A stretch of 30,505 bases of DNA. Origin: JBEBSD01 sp040394475. Lineage in GTDB: Bacteria > Bacteroidota > Bacteroidia > Cytophagales > Spirosomataceae. The notes beneath the pieces were generated by a model. That model searched no databases. It was given only the letters and a program-made list of their open reading frames with translations, and was not told where the DNA came from. Shown in pieces: positions 24,877-30,505 of this stretch. The number at the start of each line of letters is the position of its first letter. The first letter of the stretch is position 1. The position numbers were made by a program, and so were the translations under genes. The stretch is from positions 1 to 30,505 of the forward strand of contig JBEBSD010000073.1 in the NCBI GenBank assembly GCA_040394475.1, written 5' to 3'.

Positions 24877-25152
24877 CGTAAAGCGTCATGAAATGATTCA
24901 TCGATAGCCGGTCTCCTCCGACAAGGAGGTATTATAGTACCCGCTGATTCCTGAAAAGGGCATCATCGATGCAGGCAAAGAAACGACAATTTTCAAAAAA
25001 AACGGTGCCGCTTGCCAAACTGACAGCCAGGGGGCGGTTTCTTTAGCGGGTGGTCCATGGAGGTTGCCGGCGACACCTGCACTATTTATATACTGTAACT
25101 AACGATCCGCTCGTTGTCAGATTTATAGTAATTTTTGAAACCTACGCCAATC

Positions 25153-25839
25153 ATGAGAATATCCGGTACTTTCCGCGTCTTGTTTTTCCTCCTGGTAACA
25201 GGCCTGTCTGCCAGCGGCCAGCATACCGCCCCGGACCGTTACCCGGCCAATCTGGATCTGCACATCATGCCCGTTGCACTGGCGCATCCTGACCCTTCAT
25301 TTCGAATCGGCACCGAATTAATGACGCCCGGCAGATGGAGTTACGGTTTCAGCATAGGAATCGGGGGAAGCCCGGAACCACTGACAGCGAACCTTATGAA
25401 AAGTGATCGCCGCAATGACTACAAATTCCTGGAGATACGTCCGGAGATAAAATACTACTGGTGGCAACGGGAAGACAAGGGTTGGTACGCAGCGGTTGAA
25501 GGCGTTTACGCAACAAGCAGCTATGTTTCGAACAACTCCTCTTATTATGTTAGCTTCACTGAAAAGATCGTATTCGAAAAAGCAGGTTTTAGAAAAAATA
25601 AAGTAGGTGCGATCGCCAAAATGGGCATAAAATTCCTGGTAGGGGACAACCTGACGCTGGACCTCTTTTCGGGAATCGGCCCGGCCAGGACCCACATAAG
25701 CTATACTGCTGTTGAGAACCCGCAAAGCACCTCTCACGACCCGTTTTTTGAACCCGAGGATTTTTATCCGGGAAAAAGATGGACCGGGCTTTTCGCTTGC
25801 GGGGTTAAAATAGGGATCAGGCTCTGGGAACCGCATTAA
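25153..25839 (+). CDS. Putative outer-membrane beta-barrel protein (DUF3575-like)
   Basis: A 228-residue exported protein: signal peptide (MRISGTFRVLFFLLVTGLSASG, cleaved near residue 23) followed by alternating amphipathic strands rich in glycine and aromatic residues (RWSYGFSIGIGGS, FLEIRPEIKYYWWQ, GWYAAVEGVYA, LTLDLFSGIGPA) and a C-terminal strand (FACGVKIGIRLWEPH). This fits a small 8-10-strand barrel of the DUF3575 kind; the role is unknown. A TTG six codons upstream would lengthen the frame, but ATG at 25153 places the signal peptide correctly. It is divergent from the kinase gene and convergent with the SGNH hydrolase gene. Confidence 0.75.
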   Translation: MRISGTFRVLFFLLVTGLSASGQHTAPDRYPANLDLHIMPVALAHPDPSFRIGTELMTPGRWSYGFSIGIGGSPEPLTANLMKSDRRNDYKFLEIRPEIKYYWWQREDKGWYAAVEGVYATSSYVSNNSSYYVSFTEKIVFEKAGFRKNKVGAIAKMGIKFLVGDNLTLDLFSGIGPARTHISYTAVENPQSTSHDPFFEPEDFYPGKRWTGLFACGVKIGIRLWEPH

Positions 25840-25884
25840 CGTATGGCTTTCGGTTGACAGTAGCAGCCTGCTAAGTGCGGTAGT

Positions 25885-27291
25885 TTATTTCGGTCTCTGG
25901 CTTTGAATAAATGCTGCCAGCGACAGCCCCATCGTCGGATAGTTTGGGTACGGGTGCGGGTTTCCGGTCTGCACGGTGATCCTTTCTGTCCCGGTATATC
26001 CCGCATAGGGGAGCGTGTAGGTCGAGTCGGTAAGAAACCTGGTGCCATTCAAATTGTCAATTGCAATTCCTGCATCCACGATATAGATCCGTTCACTGGT
26101 CCTGTTATCAAAGGTTTTTATAAGGTTGTTGCGGACCTCCCACATGCAGGCATTATGTTTTGTCGTAAAGTCTCCCGTTTTATTGTCCAGAATCCCGCAG
26201 GCTGAAGACGGGGTCATCACCACGAATTTCCCTTCCGGGACCGCCTTCAGATAAGAAGCAATGACGGCTTCCATTTGCGCATTCCATTCTGTAAAATCGA
26301 TGTTTGCCGGATCCGGCTTGCTTCTGAAGTCATTCAGGCCCAGGAATATCGCCAGAACGGAGGGCTGTTTCAATTGCCACATCGACAAGTATTTTCCATA
26401 ATCAAAGCTCCAGGTAAAATCCTCGTAAGCAGCTTTTTTCCACCCGGCGCCGTCGTACAGGACATACTGTTCCGATTCATTGTCATACATCAGGTCGTTT
26501 TTTTGAGGATTTCGCTTCAGTCCGCTTTTCCCGTCAAAAGCAGCAGCCCGGGTGAGGAACCGGTCAGCATTATACTTTTCACCGAATGTCCATTCTCTTG
26601 CCGGATCCGATGGCAGCTGGGTGACCAGCTGCCAGAATGCTGTCGCTCCCCAGTAGCGGTACTCCCCCTGCGGCTGCCAGAAGCCATTGTATGCCTGGGT
26701 ACGCTGGTTGGTTACGCTGCAATAGCTTTTCAGCGTCCAGCCGCCCCTGCCTTCGTCAAATTGTCCCGGATGCCCTGCTACCTCGCGCAACCCGATCATC
26801 TTTATTTTAGGCACATACCCATTTTCCAGCAAAGCCGCTTTAAAAAAAGCCCCGTGTGTAAAGCTATCGCCAATGATGGCGACTGTTACCGTGTCACTTC
26901 CGATACCCGGCCGGCCCACCTCAACGGTTGCCGACAGCTTCTTAATTGTTTTAAACTCATCCTGGTTGACCAGGTCAAGTATAACGGTCGCTCCCTGCGC
27001 CGGGGCAGACACGCTTGCGACCCGCTGGAGCCTTCTCGAGTAGTCGGCCGTTCCGGAAAACCGCACAACATCGTCATAGGGTCTCCATCGTTTTACCAGG
27101 GGCTCTACAAACAGATCATTCTGAACCCCTTCCAGCATATACAATGTCTGCGGGAGACAAATATCATTTTGAAATTTTGTTGCGGGAATGTTCTCCCCGC
27201 CTGTTGTTTGAGCGGAAGACCTTTCGCCTATGAAGGCAGCAATGAGCGTCAGAACCACCAGTCTGACGATTGATTTTTTGCAAAGATGCAT
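25885..27291 (-). CDS. Secreted SGNH/GDSL family hydrolase
   Basis: A 468-residue exported protein with a signal peptide ending near residue 28 (GERSSAQTT). The SGNH catalytic blocks are visible: block I IIGDSFTHG with the nucleophile S143, a glycine-bearing GRGGWT stretch near 200, block III FLGLNDFRS with the Asn near 330, and a late histidine in GNPHPYPNYPTMG near 450. Members include carbohydrate esterases and lipases; the substrate is not readable. The N-terminal 130 residues form an extra beta-rich domain. It lies alone, with the third repeat array upstream of its start. Confidence 0.82.
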   Translation of the reverse strand: MHLCKKSIVRLVVLTLIAAFIGERSSAQTTGGENIPATKFQNDICLPQTLYMLEGVQNDLFVEPLVKRWRPYDDVVRFSGTADYSRRLQRVASVSAPAQGATVILDLVNQDEFKTIKKLSATVEVGRPGIGSDTVTVAIIGDSFTHGAFFKAALLENGYVPKIKMIGLREVAGHPGQFDEGRGGWTLKSYCSVTNQRTQAYNGFWQPQGEYRYWGATAFWQLVTQLPSDPAREWTFGEKYNADRFLTRAAAFDGKSGLKRNPQKNDLMYDNESEQYVLYDGAGWKKAAYEDFTWSFDYGKYLSMWQLKQPSVLAIFLGLNDFRSKPDPANIDFTEWNAQMEAVIASYLKAVPEGKFVVMTPSSACGILDNKTGDFTTKHNACMWEVRNNLIKTFDNRTSERIYIVDAGIAIDNLNGTRFLTDSTYTLPYAGYTGTERITVQTGNPHPYPNYPTMGLSLAAFIQSQRPK

Positions 27292-27362
27292 GGTATACGG
27301 AAGTCAGTTTTCTGCAACTTACAGAAGTTCGGGGAGAAAACCACTCGGGCCACCTTGAAAAA

Positions 27363-27690
27363 GGCGATCGGCTGTCAGCTATCGGCACGCCAATTGCGAT
27401 CCTGTTCCTTACTCCCTCCAGCTGATTTCTAAGAGCTGATAGCCGAAAGCCAATTCCTGAAAGCTGATAGCGCGACTATCGGCACGCCAATTGCGATCCT
27501 GTTCCTTACTCCCCCCAGCTAAGCAGATTTCCAAAAGCTGATAGCCGAAAGCCGATTTCTGAAAGCTGATAGCGCGACTATCGGCACGCCAATTGCGATC
27601 CTGTTCCTTACTTCCCCCAGCTAAGCAGATTTCCAAAAGCAGATAGCCGAAAGCCGATTTCTGAAAGCTGATAACCGACAGCCAGACCCG
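27363..27690. repeat. Three-copy ~100-bp repeat built of 7-base words
   Basis: A block beginning CTATCGGCACGCCAATTGCG occurs at 27379, 27476 and 27578 (spacings 97 and 102). Each unit carries the near-constant CTGTTCCTTACT and then a set of 7-base words (AGCTGAT, AGCCGAA, AGCCGAT, TTCTGAA), the same word family as the array at 18.1 kb. At each unit junction an 8-bp stem (27463-27470 with 27476-27483; 27565-27572 with 27578-27585) encloses the loop CGCGA. The array ends about 10 bases from the stop codon of the minus-strand XRE-type gene at 27700. No spacers as in CRISPR. Confidence 0.85.
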
Positions 27691-27699
27691 TGTGAACAG

Positions 27700-28290
27700 C
27701 TAATCCCCGTCAGTCAGTCCGTCTTCTGGCCTGGAAAATACGTACACCTCCCGGTTGTCGGCATACGTACCATCCCGGCGCTTCAGCGGACGCTTCTCTT
27801 TGACCAGCTTCCCTTTTTCCGAAAGGTACAGCAGATACTGGCTGAGGTTCTTGCTTTTATACTCCCGGCCCGCTTGCCGGCACATTTCCCGGATCTCCCA
27901 GACGTATTTGGGTTCATTGACCAGGTTGGCTTCAATCAGACCGAATTCAATGAAATACGATGCGTTACCATCGTCCAGCGTATCGATAAAATAGGCTTTA
28001 GTGCCCATGTTATCCCGGTAAAATTCTGTGAGGGCAGGTGCCTGGCGGATGTTGGCCGATATCGTATAATCGAGTTGCAGGATCTTCCAGCCCTTCAGTC
28101 CGAATTTTTCGCCTATCTTATCGGCGAGCGGGCCTGTCAGTTTCCGTCCGCCGTTGAGGATCGCATACAGGTGGCTTTCAGAAACGCCGGTAAATTCGGC
28201 CAGTCCCGCCAGCTCCAGGCCGGCGAGCTCCATGATCAGCCGGATCCTCAGGCCCAATTCGTCCTTATAAGGATTTTTTTGCTGTTGCAT
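27700..28290 (-). CDS. XRE-type helix-turn-helix regulator
   Basis: A roughly 196-residue protein with an N-terminal HTH of the XRE/Cro type (LAGLAEFTGVSESHLYAILNGGRKL, given here only by its ends LAGL and RKL), in which the second helix is SESHLYAIL. The rest of the protein, including IEANLVNEPKYVWEIRE and a basic LVKEKRPLKRRDG segment, matches no family I can name. An upstream ATG at 28317 would add nine residues (MTKCCVPLC); I prefer 28290 because a TAATTTTT element just upstream would place the transcription start between the two. The long C-terminal part suggests it senses or binds something, but what is unknown. Its 3' flank is the ~100-bp repeat array. Confidence 0.75.
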   Translation of the reverse strand: MQQQKNPYKDELGLRIRLIMELAGLELAGLAEFTGVSESHLYAILNGGRKLTGPLADKIGEKFGLKGWKILQLDYTISANIRQAPALTEFYRDNMGTKAYFIDTLDDGNASYFIEFGLIEANLVNEPKYVWEIREMCRQAGREYKSKNLSQYLLYLSEKGKLVKEKRPLKRRDGTYADNREVYVFSRPEDGLTDGD

Positions 28291-28334
28291 ACACAAAGGC
28301 ACACAACATTTTGTCATAAAAATTATCCACTATT

Positions 28335-28365
28335 TTGGCGTCGCCAGACGGTTTGTTTACATTTG
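28335..28365 (+). promoter_or_regulatory. Strong Bacteroidota-type promoter of an unexplained transcript
   Basis: TTG at 28335-28337 is followed after 20 bp by TACATTTG (28358-28365), a full consensus match. Transcription would start near 28371 and run to the terminator at 28609-28634. Confidence 0.6.
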
Positions 28366-28370
28366 CCGCG

Positions 28371-28634
28371 CAAACAGCCGGGCAGGCACACTTCTTCCAA
28401 TGGTGCTTATAACGACGGGCTTCAGGTCATCCAGACGGCCCGCCAATTAGTTGATCTGGGGCCATATGGGGAGGCATACAGTACTCTGGGCCTGCGGCAT
28501 GACGGACGGGTGGAAAAACAAATGATCAGCCGGCGGACGTCAAAGGATTTTGAAGACGTATGGTTTGATCCAACGATCCTGGAAACTAAGTAATTAAATG
28601 AGGAAGCAAAAAGCCCCGGCGTGCCGGGGCTTTT
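28371..28634 (+). ncRNA. Possible small RNA or unusual small coding unit
   Basis: About 265 bases are bounded by a consensus promoter and a strong terminator. One plus frame stays open to a TAA at 28591-28593 and its end reads protein-like (GEAYSTLGLRHDGR, then SKDFEDVWFDPTILETK), but it has no ATG near the predicted transcript start; its TTG at 28363 lies inside the -7 element, and the first later starts are a GTG and an ATG near the middle. So it could be a non-coding RNA, a short protein with a late start, or the remnant of a gene. I cannot decide. Confidence 0.4.
28609..28634. terminator. Bidirectional rho-independent terminator
   Basis: An 11-bp perfect stem, AAAAGCCCCGG with CCGGGGCTTTT, and a 4-base loop. 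A tracts on one side and T tracts on the other let it act in both directions: for the plus-strand unit ending at 28593 and for the minus-strand pseudogene ending at 28662. Confidence 0.85.
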
Positions 28635-28661
28635 GCTATTTATAGTGCCGCCACATTATTC

Positions 28662-28936
28662 TTAAAGAACTCTTTTGGTAAGCATTTTATCGACGAGCCT
28701 GAAGATGGTCTGGCGGTCTTCGTCGTCGAGCTGCTGAATAACCCTGATCTGTTCCAGGACGGCTTTATCTTCAACAACAACCTCTGGGGGATATCGCCGT
28801 CGTAGTTAAGGATCCGCCCGGAGGTCATACCAAAGAGCCCGGCCATTTTCTGAAGTTCATCGACGGTTAGGCCCTTAAGCCCTTCTCGATCCTGCTGTAA
28901 GCGTGATCTATCCACGCCGATACCGGAAGTTTTCAT
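28662..28936 (-). pseudogene. Frameshifted XRE family transcriptional regulator
   Basis: Read in successive frames, the minus strand spells a small Bacteroidota XRE regulator: HAYSRIEKGL, then in a second frame LTVDELQKMAGLFGMTSG and ILNYDGDIP, then in a third PEVVVEDKAVLEQIRVIQQL and DDEDRQTIFRLVDKMLTKRVL before TAA. The last shift falls at a run of five C (28786-28790 on the plus strand shown as G) where one more C would restore the frame; the first lies near 28880, after the EKGL codons. With at least two shifts and a damaged N-terminus it is not functional as read. The start is approximate. Confidence 0.75.
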
Positions 28937-29130
28937 ATCTATCCCGGTAAAAGAATACTGGCAACCTAAAATTGAAACACATACACGTCCCCAGCACCCG
29001 GAAGAAAAAACCCGGACCAATCAACTCCTCCGGCTAAAGCTGTTCCAACCGTTTTAGCTATCGGTAAGGGGCTGGAAGCGAAAAATCCGAAAAACAGGAC
29101 CGACGCGTCACGGAAGCCGGCCGGTTGTTG

Positions 29131-29679
29131 CTAATAAATAATTAATCCAATGATGCCTGCAAGAAAAATGATCAGTACAGGGTGTACTTTATAAGCCAGG
29201 GAAAGTACCAGCGCTCCTAAAAACAGTACCGGGCTGACAGCGTCAATAAAGTTCTCGCGATTCATTAAAGAAAGCGCCGCTATCGCTATAAGAGAAATGC
29301 TCAGCGGCCGGAGAACCGTCATCACAGCGGCAAAATAGCTGTTGGTTCTGAATTTTGTAAAGAAGCAGGAGATGACGCTGATCATCAGAAAAGAAGGCAG
29401 GCATAAGGCAATAGTGGCGATAACAGCGCCGCAAATGGCTAGCAATGGCGAATACCCCGAGCGTTCCAACGCGCTGTAGCCGGCATAGGTAGCGGTGTTT
29501 ATACCAATGGGGCCGGGAGTCATTTGTGAGATGGCAATCAGATCGGTAAATTCCTGTGGGGTCATCCACTTATTTTGCACGACCACCTCGTCCTGGATCA
29601 ATGACAGCATCGCATAGCCACCTCCGAATCCAAACGTACCGATTTTGATAAACACCCAGAATAATTTGAAAAATACCAT
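29131..29679 (-). CDS. chrA: Chromate transporter subunit, short form (second of pair)
   Basis: A 182-residue membrane protein of the CHR family, single-domain (short-chain) type. It has the conserved GFGGGYAML near residue 17, an EVVVQNKWMTPQEFTDLIAI segment and MTPGPIGINTATYAGY around 55-70, followed by several hydrophobic helices. Short-chain CHR proteins are encoded as adjacent pairs and work together as heteromers to export chromate; in many genomes the true substrate is unproven. It starts 12 bases after its partner's stop. Symbol is used for family membership only. Confidence 0.9.
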   Translation of the reverse strand: MVFFKLFWVFIKIGTFGFGGGYAMLSLIQDEVVVQNKWMTPQEFTDLIAISQMTPGPIGINTATYAGYSALERSGYSPLLAICGAVIATIALCLPSFLMISVISCFFTKFRTNSYFAAVMTVLRPLSISLIAIAALSLMNRENFIDAVSPVLFLGALVLSLAYKVHPVLIIFLAGIIGLIIY

Positions 29680-29691
29680 CTTACTTTCCTG

Positions 29692-30225
29692 TTAGTTACC
29701 CTTCTCCCGAAGCATTTTCCAGGCGACTCCCCCAAAGCAGCCGCCCACCACTATCCAGACCGGCGATACCTGGAATTGCCACATCAGGAGCAACGCAACA
29801 ACGGGGATCATTGCTGTTTTAAGGGTTAATTTGTTAGCCTTTACGGCGGTGAAGCAGGGGGCTACAATTAACGCAACCACTGCAGGACGAAGCGCTTTAA
29901 AGGCCTTGGCCACCCAGCTATTTTCCTGGAACCGGTTAAAGAACATCGCGATGAGGATGATGATCAGAAAAGGAGCAATAATCGTCCCCAGTGCCGCCGC
30001 TATCCCTCCCTTTATTCCACTGATTTTATACCCCACCAGTGCTGCGATATTGGTAGCAAATACCCCCGGCAGTGATTCCGTAATGGAAAGCAGCTCATAA
30101 AATTCGTTCTGTGTTAACCAATCGCGGGAAACTATCTCTTTTTCTATCAGCGGAATAACGGCATATCCTCCTCCAATAGTGAACAATCCTATCTTGGTAA
30201 AAAGATAAAACAATTTAAAAAGCAT
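29692..30225 (-). CDS. chrA: Chromate transporter subunit, short form (first of pair)
   Basis: A 177-residue CHR family membrane protein, the partner of the gene downstream. It has TIGGGYAVIPLIEKEIV near residue 16, the LTQNEFYELLSI segment, and ESLPGVFATNIAALVGYK around 52-70, where the TPGP motif of its partner is replaced by LPGV, as expected for the complementary half. Four to five hydrophobic helices follow. The two halves probably descend from a duplication and are translated from one mRNA. Confidence 0.9.
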   Translation of the reverse strand: MLFKLFYLFTKIGLFTIGGGYAVIPLIEKEIVSRDWLTQNEFYELLSITESLPGVFATNIAALVGYKISGIKGGIAAALGTIIAPFLIIILIAMFFNRFQENSWVAKAFKALRPAVVALIVAPCFTAVKANKLTLKTAMIPVVALLLMWQFQVSPVWIVVGGCFGGVAWKMLREKGN

Positions 30226-30469
30226 CGCGAAAATAACCTGTTTATACCCCGCCGGAAATGAGAGGTGGTAATGGAATTTCTAAGTTCGAAACTACCCAAA
30301 ATTAGCCTTTGGCGCAAACAAAAAGCGGTTTATTTCCATTGCCTTTTGGGCTTCGTATCATGTCCGGCGGGCAATACGCATTGCCGGCAGCCATCACCCG
30401 TTCGGGCTTAATCGTTGTTCTGAAGCGGCGGAGGTTACGCCTCCGGCGTTGGTGAGTTTCTGCCTTACT

Positions 30470-30500
30470 AAAAAAGGCCCCACTGTTACCAATGGGGCCT
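30470..30500 (-). terminator. Terminator of a gene beyond the right edge
   Basis: On the minus strand, AGGCCCCA (30493-30500) pairs with TGGGGCCT (30475-30482) and is followed by six T. No T tract is present on the plus side, so it serves a minus-strand gene outside the window. Confidence 0.75.
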
Positions 30501-30505
30501 AGTAT

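Noticed and set aside
27409..27636. Minus-strand frame of 75 codons across the repeats
   Set aside because: It is simply the repeat unit translated twice; composition is not protein-like and no start signal is seen.
27363..27690. Possible CRISPR array
   Set aside because: Units are about 100 bp and nearly identical along their length; there are no short repeats with unique spacers and no cas genes.
28640..29020. A single intact 126-codon gene
   Set aside because: Only the middle resembles an XRE regulator; the ends are out-of-frame readings, and the true C-terminus is in another frame, so it is annotated as a pseudogene.

Overview
The window comes from a member of the Bacteroidota, most likely Chitinophagia or Cytophagia. 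The lineage markers are a SusC/SusD pair behind an ECF sigma factor and a FecR anti-sigma factor, a secreted repeat protein with a type IX secretion-style tail, a Reg_prop histidine kinase with a LytTR regulator, and promoters of the TAnnTTTG type with almost no Shine-Dalgarno sites. Genus cannot be fixed from sequence reading alone. I see no rRNA, CRISPR array, integrase or intact insertion sequence.

Layout. 1-2.0 kb is a small accessory segment: an Rpn/PD-(D/E)XK transposase-nuclease and an A+T-rich DUF2971 gene, ending at an initiator tRNA-Met. 2.2-4.5 kb is housekeeping: the GTPases Era and Der, closed by a 22-bp perfect hairpin. 4.6-11.5 kb (minus strand) is a regulated outer-membrane uptake locus in the order sigma factor, FecR, SusC with an STN signalling domain, SusD. 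11.7-17.6 kb holds an ABC exporter, a secreted amidohydrolase, ispF, a class IV PLP enzyme and hflX, then tRNA-Arg(CCT) with a decayed partial copy of itself. 18.2-20.6 kb is a secreted beta-repeat protein, followed by a small cysteine-motif protein and a two-component pair (LytTR regulator and Reg_prop kinase). 25.1-27.3 kb holds an outer-membrane barrel-like protein and an SGNH hydrolase. 27.7-30.2 kb has an XRE-type regulator, an unexplained plus-strand transcription unit, a frameshifted XRE pseudogene and a two-gene chromate transporter.

How genes work together. SusC (STN domain), FecR and the sigma factor form a trans-envelope signalling chain that should switch on the SusCD transporter when its ligand binds. 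The Reg_prop kinase and LytTR regulator lie 5 bp apart and should be one phosphorelay. Era, Der and HflX are all ribosome-associated GTPases. The two short chromate transporter proteins probably work as a heteromer.

Most unusual: three non-coding arrays with a seven-nucleotide period, each directly downstream of the stop codon of a minus-strand gene (ispF, the secreted repeat protein, the XRE regulator); a tRNA-Arg fragment copy beside tRNA-Arg; and a promoter-to-terminator unit at about 28.33-28.63 kb with no good start codon.
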